Of a stretch of 64,000 nt of DNA, positions 7,143 through 15,225 are shown piece after piece; within the stretch, counting starts at the first letter, position 1, and every line of letters begins with the position of its first letter. The translations under genes were made by a program, and so were the position numbers. Under the pieces are notes generated by a model. It was not told the origin of the DNA. It was given only the letters and a program-made list of their open reading frames with translations, and made no database searches. This stretch comes from Salinimicrobium xinjiangense DSM 19287 (GTDB taxonomy: Bacteria; Bacteroidota; Bacteroidia; Flavobacteriales; Flavobacteriaceae): the NCBI RefSeq assembly GCF_000423585.1, contig NZ_AUIG01000015.1, positions 1-64,000 on the forward strand, written 5' to 3'.

Positions 7143-9827
7143 TTAGCCGGTATTCTTCAATCCGCTGGCTAGAGCAGTAGTGATTTGCAGGAGATGGGTT
7201 ACCAGTTTCTCATCCCCGGCACTGCCTTTAATCCTTCTCCATTCCTCCAAATTCTTAATTTGTAGGCGGTGAAGGGAGATCAAAGCATCATTTCTGCGGT
7301 TTAGGTTGTCGAGCAGGCTCTGCCTTCTTTCTACGCGGCTTTCTTCAAACATGGCTCCCACTTCCTCAAGACTTTTTTGGTGTTCGGCTTTAATGATCTC
7401 TGTTATTTCACTTCTCACCTTTTCATCTTTTACCAGCAAGGCATAAGCGTCCATCACAGCCGGTTCTGCATTCATGAGGTTTGTTTCCACCTGAATTAAA
7501 ACATACCTTAAGAAAGGCCACTCCTGGGATACTGCCTTAAGCTGTGCATATTTTTCGGGATCTTGAGACTTTAAGTTTTGCAAAGCAGACCCGATTCCAA
7601 ACCAGCCTGTAATGTTGAACCTGGATTGATTCCAGCTAAAGACCCATGGAATTGCCCTAAGATCGTTAAGTGTCCTTGTGCCGGTACGTCTTGCCGGCCT
7701 GGATCCTATTTTACTGAGTTCAAGCACATCTATAGGCGTGGCTTCCCCATAGAAGTTAAGAAAGGAGGGGTGTCCTACCAGTTCTTCATATTTTTCCCTG
7801 GAGTTTTCTGCCACTTGTCTTAATGTTTCAATAGGATATCCCTTCCTGTTTTTTGGATGAAGACGGTACCCGGTTTGCAGTGCACTACCTGAAAGCAGCA
7901 TTTCCAGGTTATAGGTGGCAGTGAGCCTGTTTGCAAATTGCTGGGCAATTGTTTCTCCCTGTACGGTAAGTTTCATTTCGCCACTCATACTTCCCGCGGG
8001 CATGCTTTCCAGGAAACGGTGGTATTTCCCGCCACCGCGACTTATAGTACCACCAATACCGTGGAAGAATCTTAGTTCCGTTCCAAGTCTGTCTGCCATT
8101 TCGGTGAGCGTTTTTTCGGCTCTGTAAATATTCCACCGGCTGGCAATAATGCCCCCATCTTTATTACTGTCACTATAGCCCAGCATTACTTCCTGCGGGT
8201 GTCCTTTTTCACGGTAATAAGCCGGATGTGTAATAAAGCTTTCCAAAATATCTCCGGAAGCAATAAGGTCATCAATGGTTTCAAACAACGGAACCACCTG
8301 GAAGTTGCGCCTGTCAATTCCCACCTCCCTAAAAAAGAGGTAGACTACCAGAAGATCACTTAGCTGTCGCGTCATACTTACAATGAAAGAACCCACTCCC
8401 CGAGGACCATATTTTTCTGTATGCTTTTTAACCACTTTATAGCAGTCCAGTACCTGATCTGCTTCGGGTCCAAAAGATCTGCCTGAGATGGCAAAGGGAC
8501 GGTCGCTCTTCAATTCTTCAGAAATAAATTTAACGCGATCTTCCTCACTCCAGGTTCTAAAGGCCGGCTTATCGGGAAAAGCAATTTTCAGGATCTGTTC
8601 CAAAGCTTTATCATGGAATTCACTGTTTTGTCTAATGTCCAGCCTGGCCAGATGGAATCCGAAGGTCGAAATCATTCTTTCTACAGGAAATAAAAGATCT
8701 TCTACAATACGGTTCGCACCTACAGCCAGCAAACTAACTTTTAAAATATTAAGATCCTGCATAAGATCCTCAGGACCGGCGTAATAGATTTGTTCCTGCT
8801 CAGAATTGCCGCGTGTATGTTCTAGTTGCAGAATTATAAGGCTTACAAACTGTCGCCAGGGCTCAAATGGATTTCGTTCAAGAGCTTTCTTAGCTTCCTC
8901 CCCCAGCTCCACAGTTTTCTTTTCAATAGCTTCCTGCAGTTGCGGAGAGACTTTATTACTCATACCCGAAAAACTCATGTCGGCAGCAAGCTCATTCAGT
9001 TGGTCAAGAACGAGATCAAGTGAAGTTTTGCGATGTTCCATCAAAGTAGACTTTGTAACCGAAGCGGTAACATATGGATGTCCATCCCTGTCTCCACCAA
9101 CCCAGGTGCCAAATTCTAATCCGGGGAATTGCAGGTTTTTCGGATTAAAACCCATATGGATCCAGCTCTGTTTGAACTGACTGTCGATCTTTTTTAATGC
9201 CTGCGGAAAAACCTTGCTTAAGTAATGGATCACATTTCTTCGCTCCATTTCCACGGTGGGCTTTTTGAGATAGACTTCCCCGGTTCGCCACCACCTTTCC
9301 AGAAGGGTTTTGATATCTTCGGCTATCACATTTCTTTCAGTAAAAGAATAGGAAGTATTCTCCAGCTTTATAAGGTTAAGATAGATTTCTCTGTGCAATT
9401 CCAGGATTGAAATTCTTTTGGTCTCGGTAGGGTGAGCAGTGAGTACAGGAATGAGTTTAACTTTGGAGATGATCTCCTGCATTTGATGCTCATTTAATCC
9501 CTGTTCTTTCCATCGGTGAAAAGTTTCGCTCCAGGAACCTCTTATGGCTTGCATCCCCTTACTATCAGTCAATCTTCTTCGGTATTGTACTGCGGCATTC
9601 TCCTCAACCAGATTCATAAGCTGCAGGTAAATACTCAGAACCTGAATTTGCTTCTCTTCCAGTTCAGGATTAATGGATAAGGAGTCTTTTAAATCTTCAT
9701 GTCTGGTAAGGAGACCTGCGAGTTCATGCTCGCCCAGATCTTTTAGCACTTGCTGAAAACAGGAGGTAAGAAACTGCATGTCCTGCTCAATTTTAGAATA
9801 TGCTTTACTGGTAATTACTTCTTTCAT
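7143..9827 (-). CDS. ppc: Phosphoenolpyruvate carboxylase
   Basis: PEP carboxylase adds bicarbonate to PEP to give oxaloacetate and refills the TCA cycle in the cytoplasm. The 894-residue product has the hallmark motifs: LTAHPTETKR (catalytic His132), GGDRDGHPYVT, MLGYSDSNKDGGI, FHGIGGTISRGGG and SRPARR. It ends with the conserved C-terminal KNTG. One motif is atypical: where many enzymes read QTRFNLPVW, this one reads QSRFNITGWFGIG. The gene stands alone on the minus strand with its own promoter and is divergent from a cupin gene. A SulP anion carrier lies 3 kb away, a possible bicarbonate supplier. Confidence 0.97.
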   Translation of the reverse strand: MKEVITSKAYSKIEQDMQFLTSCFQQVLKDLGEHELAGLLTRHEDLKDSLSINPELEEKQIQVLSIYLQLMNLVEENAAVQYRRRLTDSKGMQAIRGSWSETFHRWKEQGLNEHQMQEIISKVKLIPVLTAHPTETKRISILELHREIYLNLIKLENTSYSFTERNVIAEDIKTLLERWWRTGEVYLKKPTVEMERRNVIHYLSKVFPQALKKIDSQFKQSWIHMGFNPKNLQFPGLEFGTWVGGDRDGHPYVTASVTKSTLMEHRKTSLDLVLDQLNELAADMSFSGMSNKVSPQLQEAIEKKTVELGEEAKKALERNPFEPWRQFVSLIILQLEHTRGNSEQEQIYYAGPEDLMQDLNILKVSLLAVGANRIVEDLLFPVERMISTFGFHLARLDIRQNSEFHDKALEQILKIAFPDKPAFRTWSEEDRVKFISEELKSDRPFAISGRSFGPEADQVLDCYKVVKKHTEKYGPRGVGSFIVSMTRQLSDLLVVYLFFREVGIDRRNFQVVPLFETIDDLIASGDILESFITHPAYYREKGHPQEVMLGYSDSNKDGGIIASRWNIYRAEKTLTEMADRLGTELRFFHGIGGTISRGGGKYHRFLESMPAGSMSGEMKLTVQGETIAQQFANRLTATYNLEMLLSGSALQTGYRLHPKNRKGYPIETLRQVAENSREKYEELVGHPSFLNFYGEATPIDVLELSKIGSRPARRTGTRTLNDLRAIPWVFSWNQSRFNITGWFGIGSALQNLKSQDPEKYAQLKAVSQEWPFLRYVLIQVETNLMNAEPAVMDAYALLVKDEKVRSEITEIIKAEHQKSLEEVGAMFEESRVERRQSLLDNLNRRNDALISLHRLQIKNLEEWRRIKGSAGDEKLVTHLLQITTALASGLKNTG

Positions 9828-9863
9828 TTTACTGTTATTTGTGCCGGGAAAAATTCTTCAGCT

Positions 9864-9892
9864 TAAATTTACGGAATTATAGGTGATCTCAA
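9864..9892 (-). promoter_or_regulatory. ppc promoter (TTG-N18-TAAATTTA)
   Basis: On the minus strand TTG (9890-9892) is followed after 18 bp by TAAATTTA (9864-9871), seven of eight matches to the Bacteroidota -7 box. It lies about 37 bp before the ppc ATG at 9827. Confidence 0.6.
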
Positions 9893-10032
9893 GCGGGTCT
9901 GCACCTGTATTTACGTGTATTTACTGGGCTCAAACGTTATAGGTTGAAAAATAATTTCATAATAATTTCCGAAAACCTTATCGCTTTACACGAAGATTTT
10001 CTAACTTAATTGGAAAGCCTAAATATGCTATA

Positions 10033-10533
10033 ATGGAGGTGCAGACATTTTATTTTGCGGATGACAGAAGGATCCCGAACAGCAAGTTTCCTGTATTGAG
10101 ATATAAAGAATGTTTTTCGGAAAGAGGAGAGGCAGGTGCAGCATGGCTGGAGAAGAAGTTTGCTGAAAACGACTGGAAGAACTCCTGGAGAAACGGAGTA
10201 TTTGATTATCATCACTATCACAGCAATACACATGAAGTGCTTGGAGTATATAACGGCTCTGCTTTGTTGCAGCTGGGTGGTGAAAAAGGGCAAAAAATAA
10301 GGGTCTCTGCAGGTGATGTTATTGTAATACCTGCCGGAGTGGCCCATAAGAATCTTGAAAGCGAAGACTTTGCAGTTGTTGGCGCTTATCCTCAGGGAAG
10401 ATCACACGATATGAACACGGGAAAAAAAGATGAGAGACCGGAAGCAGATAAGAATATTGCAGCCGTTCCCATTCCTATAAACGATCCCTTGGAAGGTGCA
10501 ACAGGAGATTTAAAAAGATTATGGAGCCTTTAA
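10033..10533 (+). CDS. Cupin-domain protein (YjlB-like)
   Basis: This 166-residue cytoplasmic protein has one cupin beta-barrel. Motif 1 is represented by DYHHYHSNTHEVLGVYNG (metal-binding histidines among 61, 63 and 67, with Glu68) and motif 2 by GDVIVIPAGVAHKNL (His105). The length, the N-terminal DDRRIPNSKFPVLRY and the C-terminal LKRLW resemble Bacillus YjlB-type cupins, whose function is unknown. It is divergent from ppc, and the 205 bp between them carries the ppc promoter. A small-molecule metalloenzyme or binding role is likely, but the substrate is not known. Confidence 0.88.
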   Translation: MEVQTFYFADDRRIPNSKFPVLRYKECFSERGEAGAAWLEKKFAENDWKNSWRNGVFDYHHYHSNTHEVLGVYNGSALLQLGGEKGQKIRVSAGDVIVIPAGVAHKNLESEDFAVVGAYPQGRSHDMNTGKKDERPEADKNIAAVPIPINDPLEGATGDLKRLWSL

Positions 10534-10728
10534 TTGCTTTTTTCGGTTTAATTAGAAATTAAGAGAATTTGGGAATCTCAATTAGTCTTTTCTGGAAAAT
10601 AAGGATCACTAAAACGTTTGAAGGCATACTTTTTTAATACCAATTTAACCTTTTGATATGCTGTTAGTTATGCTTATAAAAGTTATTTTCGCTCATTGCT
10701 TAAGTTGTAAATTTTAATTAATTTATCT

Positions 10729-12288
10729 ATGAATAATTTCCTTTTCGTTGCTTCAGAAAATGATGCTATTGCCAATTGCAAAGTTGGAGGGGTTGGTGAT
10801 GTTATACGGGATGTGCCAAAACAGATATCTGAACGCGGAGATCGGGTTCATGTTGTAGTGCCATCATATTCCAGGCTGCACGAAAATGGTACCTTAAAAG
10901 CTACACTTAATCTTGAATTGCGCGGAATATCCTATACTGCTCATCTTTATGAAGTACCCGCAAAAGAGAAGGATGAAAATATTACTCACTATGTGATCCA
11001 TCATCCCGAAATTGAAATGGGTAATCTGGGTGGGATCTATCACCACGATCCTTTTGAACCCTTTTTCAGTGATGTTATCAAATACACAATTTTCTGTACA
11101 GCTGTTGCCGAAGCCATTAAACAAAAACATTTTGGGAAACTTGATATAATCCACCTGCATGACTGGCACTCCAGTATGCTGTTGTTCCTTAAGAATTATC
11201 ATCCGCAGTACACTTGTCTTAAAAAGAACAGATTTGTTTATTGTATTCATAATTTAGCTTTGCAGGGAATACGTCCGTTTGACGACAATTATTCCTCATT
11301 GCACACCTGGTTTCCAAATCTGGAATTCGATCGTGAGGCTTTAAAAGATCCACGTTACCCGGACTGTTTTAACCTTATGGCTATTGGTATCAGGTTTGCC
11401 GATGCTGTTCATACTGTTTCTCCTTCTTATAAACAAGACGTATTGCTACCCAGTGATGCGCCCGAATTTATTGGAGGAGAAGGGCTTGAAAATGATCTTC
11501 GCCAGGCAGATAAGGAAGGGCGCTTCCACGGAATTCTCAATGGATCTGATTATCGGCCTGAAACCCTGGTGAAAAAAGGACGTTTATTTCCAAATATTGC
11601 CACAGCTATTTTCAAACAGCTTCAAAGGGAACAGGACTGGGAAAAATCTGCTTTTTTAGCTCATACAGGAGAGAAAGTTGTGCCTTTCCTAAAGAAAAAA
11701 CCAAACTTCATTTGTGCCAGTGTAGCCCGACTTACCGAGCAGAAATTCTATTTCTTTAAACGTTCTCCCGAAGCCTTACTGGAAATCCTGGACAGGCTGG
11801 AAGAAGTGAACGGAATTTATGTGCTTTTGGGTACAGGAGCAGCAGATTATGAAATCTTACTCAGAGAAATAAGCTACCAAAGGAAGAACTTTATTTTTAT
11901 AAATACACAGTGTGAGCAGGTGGTGAATTCTATTTACCGCGATTCTGACCTGTATTTTATGCCCAGTCTTTTCGAGCCTTGTGGTATTAGTCAGATGCTG
12001 GCCATGCGTAATGGACAACCCTGTCTTGTACACCATACCGGCGGACTAAAAGATACGGTACAGCATGTACATACTGGTTTTGCTTTTGATGGTAAGACTT
12101 ATGACGAAAAGGTTTACAATATGGTAGAAAGCTTCAAAGAAGCCCTTTACTTCTTTGAAAATGACAAACCTGTTTGGAAGCAGATCAGTTCAAATGCCCG
12201 TAGGATGAGGTTTACCTGGAAAAAATCTGTGGATGAATATTACAAGCTTCTGTACACCTTCAATCCGGCTGACGTGAGAGTGGCTTAG
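10729..12288 (+). CDS. glgA: Glycogen/starch synthase, GT5-like
   Basis: The 519-residue enzyme extends alpha-1,4-glucan chains from a nucleotide sugar (normally ADP-glucose). The N-terminal Rossmann domain carries KVGGVGDVIRDVPK (Lys18; most family members read KTGGLADV) and the IIHLHDWHSS motif. The C-terminal domain carries ARLTEQKFYFFKRSP, GTGAADYE and the donor-binding SLFEPCGISQMLAMRNG plus HHTGGLKDTV. The variant motifs place it in the eukaryote-like or Bacteroidota branch rather than the classic E. coli GlgA branch. No glgC or glgB is near. Glycogen phosphorylase lies 4.5 kb downstream on the same strand, so synthesis and breakdown genes are close together. Confidence 0.9.
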   Translation: MNNFLFVASENDAIANCKVGGVGDVIRDVPKQISERGDRVHVVVPSYSRLHENGTLKATLNLELRGISYTAHLYEVPAKEKDENITHYVIHHPEIEMGNLGGIYHHDPFEPFFSDVIKYTIFCTAVAEAIKQKHFGKLDIIHLHDWHSSMLLFLKNYHPQYTCLKKNRFVYCIHNLALQGIRPFDDNYSSLHTWFPNLEFDREALKDPRYPDCFNLMAIGIRFADAVHTVSPSYKQDVLLPSDAPEFIGGEGLENDLRQADKEGRFHGILNGSDYRPETLVKKGRLFPNIATAIFKQLQREQDWEKSAFLAHTGEKVVPFLKKKPNFICASVARLTEQKFYFFKRSPEALLEILDRLEEVNGIYVLLGTGAADYEILLREISYQRKNFIFINTQCEQVVNSIYRDSDLYFMPSLFEPCGISQMLAMRNGQPCLVHHTGGLKDTVQHVHTGFAFDGKTYDEKVYNMVESFKEALYFFENDKPVWKQISSNARRMRFTWKKSVDEYYKLLYTFNPADVRVA

Positions 12289-12293
12289 AATTC

Positions 12294-12375
12294 AGTGGTC
12301 GGTGTGCAGTGGTCGGTGATCAGTGATCAGGAAGGAGTAGGCAGTTCACAGTACCTCCCCCGCTGAACAGCGGGA
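12294..12375. repeat. Heptamer array plus 25 bp hairpin repeat (second copy)
   Basis: AGTGGTC, GGTGTGC, AGTGGTC, GGTGATC, AGTGATC run in register from 12294 to 12328. The hairpin block GTACCTCCCCCGCTGAACAG and the next five bases (12351-12375) match 4649-4673 exactly in inverted orientation, and similarity continues for about 25 bp beyond with a few substitutions. Confidence 0.75.
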
Positions 12376-12412
12376 CTACCGTGCAGTATGACTTTAGGTA
12401 ACTGGGAGCGGA

Positions 12413-12449
12413 GCGGTCTAGATTCTTTTTCCGGACAATAATGAATAAT
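12413..12449. repeat. Solitary left end of the MITE-like element
   Basis: The reverse complement of this segment matches 287-323 with one difference (CATTATTGTCCGG against CATTGTTGTCCGG), covering the inverted repeat and the following AAAAAGAATCTAGACCGCTC. The right half of the element is absent. Confidence 0.7.
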
Positions 12450-12672
12450 AATATCAGAGTGATCAGGAAATTAGAAGGTAAGTTTTAGAATTATAAAGGA
12501 GCAATATTCAAGCACCAAAATCAAAATTCCAATACTTCGGATTAGTATTCGGAAGTAAAAAATATGAGTAGTAGTCCGGTCTTTCTGCTAAAAGAACAAT
12601 TATACCTTATTCAAAAAATATTTAAGAGTTAAGAACAATCCCAGAGTGGCTAATTTCTAACGAAAACCTTTG

Positions 12673-12714
12673 AGAGAAAGATTAGCAACAAAACGGGCTA
12701 ATCTTTCTCTTTTT
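12673..12714 (+). terminator. Intrinsic terminator
   Basis: A perfect 13 bp stem (AGAGAAAGATTAG at 12673-12685 with CTAATCTTTCTCT at 12698-12710) and a 12 nt loop are followed by TTTTCTTTTTT. It lies 385 bp after glgA and directly before the sulP promoter, so it insulates sulP from upstream transcription. Confidence 0.75.
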
Positions 12715-12719
12715 CTTTT

Positions 12720-12748
12720 TTGTCAGTACCTAAAAAAGTCTACTTTTG
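12720..12748 (+). promoter_or_regulatory. sulP promoter (TTG-N18-TACTTTTG)
   Basis: TTG at 12720-12722 and TACTTTTG at 12741-12748 are separated by 18 bp, a full match to the Bacteroidota promoter consensus. Transcription would start near 12755, leaving a leader of about 130 nt before the ATG at 12884. Confidence 0.7.
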
Positions 12749-12883
12749 CCGGCTCTTATGACAAGCATAAACAAAATATCCGTTTCGCCGGTTACTCCGC
12801 CCTGAGATAAAATTCCTTCTCGCTTTCCTCCCTTTTTCTATTGGGAGCACTCTCTATTATTAATATTTTTCAATACCATTTAG

Positions 12884-14422
12884 ATGAAAAAGATCTTTAA
12901 TCTCTTTGACTTTTCACAAAAAGTTGATTATAAAATTGAAATCCTTGCCGGACTCACCGTAGCCCTGGCTTTAATTCCCGAAGCTGTGGCTTTTGCTATG
13001 ATCGCCGGACTTTCACCCCTGACCGGAATATATGCCGCCTTTGTTATGTGTCTTGTGACCTCTATTCTGGGTGGGCGTCCAGGAATGATCTCGGGAGCAA
13101 CCGGAGCCGTCGCTGTTGTAATTGTTGCCCTGGCAGTTTCTCATGGTCCCGAATATGTTTTTGCAACAGTTATTCTTGCGGGACTTATACAAATATTGGC
13201 CGGGGTTTTAAGGCTGGGAAAACTTATAAGACTTGTACCTCATTCTGTGATCTTTGGGTTCGTGAATGGTCTTGCGATCATCATTTTTATGTCTCAGCTG
13301 GACCAGTTTAAAACAGTTAATGAAGCCGGGGAACTGGTTTGGATGACAGGACAAAATCTCTATATTTTACTCGGACTGGTATTACTCACCATGTTGATCA
13401 TTTGGGGATTACCAAAGCTTACCAAGGTATTTCCATCTTCCCTTGCTGCCATTCTGGTGGTGTTTGGTATTGTTGCTTTTTTAGGAATAGATACTAAAAC
13501 AGTAGGCGATATTGCTTCAATACAGGGAGGGTTTCCACCTTTTCATATTCCCATGGTTCCCTTTACCTGGGAGACAATTGCTTTAATTTTTCCGTATGCT
13601 GCGATCATGGCAGGAGTAGGGCTTATTGAGAGTTTACTTACTTTAAATATTCTGGATGAGATCACAGAGACAAGGGGGCGGGGAAATAAAGAGTGTGTTG
13701 CACAGGGTTCTGGTAATATATTGTCGGGACTTTTCTCCGGAATGGGAGGTTGTGCGATGCTTGGTCAAAGTTTGATCAACGTTTCTTCAGGTGCACGGGC
13801 CAGGCTTTCGGGAATTGTAGCTGCCGTTATGCTGCTTATCTTTGTCATGTTTGCTGCAGATATCATTGAACTTTTACCTATGGCTGCGCTTACCGGGCTG
13901 ATGATCATGGTTGCTGTGGGTACTTTTGAGTGGGCGAGTTTAAGAACCTTCCGCAGAATGCCTAAAAGTGATGTTCTGGTAATGGTACTGGTGACCTTCG
14001 TTACCGTTATCCTTCACAACCTTGCACTTGCAGTTCTTGTTGGGGTGATCATTTCTGCTCTTGTTTTTGCCTGGGATAATGCAAAAAGAATTAGAGCACG
14101 TAAGCATATTGATGACAAAGGAGTGAAGCACTACGAGATCTACGGACCTCTTTTCTTCGGAAGTGTTGCGGCATTTAATGAAAAATTCGATGTGCTTGGG
14201 GACCCCGATGAAGTAGTGATCGACTTTTCTGAAAGCAGGGTGGTCGACATGTCGGGCATTGAGGCTCTAAATAAACTCACGGAGCGTTACATGAAGCAGG
14301 GAAAAAAATTGCATCTTAGACATTTGAGTCGTGACTGTCGCCAGCTGCTTCAAAATGCCGACGAGATCATCGAAGTAAATATTCTAGAGGATCCAACGTA
14401 CAAAGTGGTGGTTGACAGGTAA
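12884..14422 (+). CDS. SulP-family inorganic anion transporter with STAS domain
   Basis: The 512-residue inner-membrane protein has the SulP (SLC26) transmembrane core in its first 390 residues. It begins LAGLTVALALIPEAVAFAMIAG, the conserved start of the family, followed by GRPGMISGATGAVAVVI and IFMSQLDQF. The C-terminal STAS domain (about 410-505) includes VVIDFSESRVVDMSGIEALN. SulP proteins carry sulfate, bicarbonate or other anions. The sequence does not fix the substrate. In marine Flavobacteriia such carriers have been linked to bicarbonate uptake for anaplerotic carboxylation, and ppc is 3 kb away. The gene has its own promoter and terminator upstream, and a DksA-like gene follows after 14 bp. 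Confidence 0.93.
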   Translation: MKKIFNLFDFSQKVDYKIEILAGLTVALALIPEAVAFAMIAGLSPLTGIYAAFVMCLVTSILGGRPGMISGATGAVAVVIVALAVSHGPEYVFATVILAGLIQILAGVLRLGKLIRLVPHSVIFGFVNGLAIIIFMSQLDQFKTVNEAGELVWMTGQNLYILLGLVLLTMLIIWGLPKLTKVFPSSLAAILVVFGIVAFLGIDTKTVGDIASIQGGFPPFHIPMVPFTWETIALIFPYAAIMAGVGLIESLLTLNILDEITETRGRGNKECVAQGSGNILSGLFSGMGGCAMLGQSLINVSSGARARLSGIVAAVMLLIFVMFAADIIELLPMAALTGLMIMVAVGTFEWASLRTFRRMPKSDVLVMVLVTFVTVILHNLALAVLVGVIISALVFAWDNAKRIRARKHIDDKGVKHYEIYGPLFFGSVAAFNEKFDVLGDPDEVVIDFSESRVVDMSGIEALNKLTERYMKQGKKLHLRHLSRDCRQLLQNADEIIEVNILEDPTYKVVVDR

Positions 14423-14436
14423 GTAATTCATTTCAC

Positions 14437-14760
14437 ATGAATAAAGCCGAATTTAAACAAAGAGTAACCGAGCAGATCGAAAAGCAGGAAAAATCGGTTA
14501 CTCTTTACAGATCAATGTCTGGTCCCGTTTCACCTGATAATGCTATTGGAAGGGTTTCCAGAATGGATGCCATTAACAACAAAAGTGTAGTGAATGCTGC
14601 TTTGTTAAAGGCCGAAGAACGCCTGGAAAAACTACGTCTTATTCTGGGCCGGCTGGATGATCCCGATTTTGGAAAATGCAGGAAGTGTAAACAACCAATT
14701 CCTGAAGGCAGGTTACTTATAATGCCAGAGAGTACCCTCTGTGTAAGATGTGCTTCTTAA
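14437..14760 (+). CDS. DksA/TraR-type C4 zinc-finger protein
   Basis: This 107-residue protein has an N-terminal helical region that may form a coiled coil (about residues 3-70) and a C-terminal zinc finger with Cys81, Cys84, Cys102 and Cys105 (CRKCKQPIPEG...LCVRC). The arrangement is that of DksA/TraR proteins, which reach into the secondary channel of RNA polymerase. It is shorter than E. coli DksA (151 aa) and lacks its full-length tip, so a TraR-like role is more likely, and its regulatory effect is unknown. It begins 14 bp after sulP and is very likely cotranscribed. Confidence 0.88.
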   Translation: MNKAEFKQRVTEQIEKQEKSVTLYRSMSGPVSPDNAIGRVSRMDAINNKSVVNAALLKAEERLEKLRLILGRLDDPDFGKCRKCKQPIPEGRLLIMPESTLCVRCAS

Positions 14761-15225
14761 ATTTGAAAAAATAATCTGAAGGAAATTTTTTACGAAAAAA
14801 GAAGATATACAAGTACAAGACTAACAAAGAATATTAACATCCACATCCTTTCCGAAATTTTTTCAAGTATTTTCATAATGTAATTTTTGAGGATAAAATT
14901 TATGAAAATAAAAATAAATATTAGCTTTTCTTCGGTATATGATGCTGATCATCAAAATGAAATTTTCCTTTTTTGAAATAAAAAACGAGGTTCAGTGAAG
15001 CTTTTTAATTAGTGTGCCTGTAAACATTGTAATGCGCAGGAAGTTTTTGGTAGCTATAACTCCCGATTAAAGTTATTGTAATTTAACTCTTAAGTTGGCT
15101 AAGAAATTCCTTGATTAAACATCTTAGAAAGAATAAGATTTTGGTAAGGAACTTAGGTAAAAGTTGCCCTAGCCAGAAAAATATACTTAAATTCAGGTGC
15201 GAAAACTGAATTTGAAAATTTAGCC
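14761..15225. other. Intergenic region with one possible small gene (465 bp)
   Basis: A+T-rich. Apart from the small minus-strand frame at 14790-14876, I see no terminator, repeat or convincing promoter. Confidence 0.45.
14790..14876 (-). CDS. Possible small membrane protein (28 aa)
   Basis: A minus-strand ATG at 14876 opens a frame to TAA at 14790-14792. The product begins MKILEKISERMWMLIFFVSL and ends in a hydrophobic run VLVYLLFS: a short amphipathic start and one transmembrane helix. This composition is typical of real single-span microproteins, but the frame is very short and no homologue is recalled. Confidence 0.4.
   Translation of the reverse strand: MKILEKISERMWMLIFFVSLVLVYLLFS

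Larger units (their letters stand above)
12289..12883. other. Repeat and promoter region between glgA and sulP (595 bp)
   Basis: From left to right it holds a heptamer array (12294-12328), the inverted copy of the 25 bp hairpin repeat (12351-12375), a solitary end of the MITE-like element (12413-12449), a short heptamer stretch (12509-12529), an intrinsic terminator (12673-12714), the sulP promoter (12720-12748) and a leader of about 130 nt. No gene is apparent. Confidence 0.75.

Noticed and set aside
6831-7172. A 113-residue plus-strand frame after the ferredoxin gene
   Set aside because: Starts inside ferredoxin, ends inside ppc and runs through the heptamer-like stretch; no motif.
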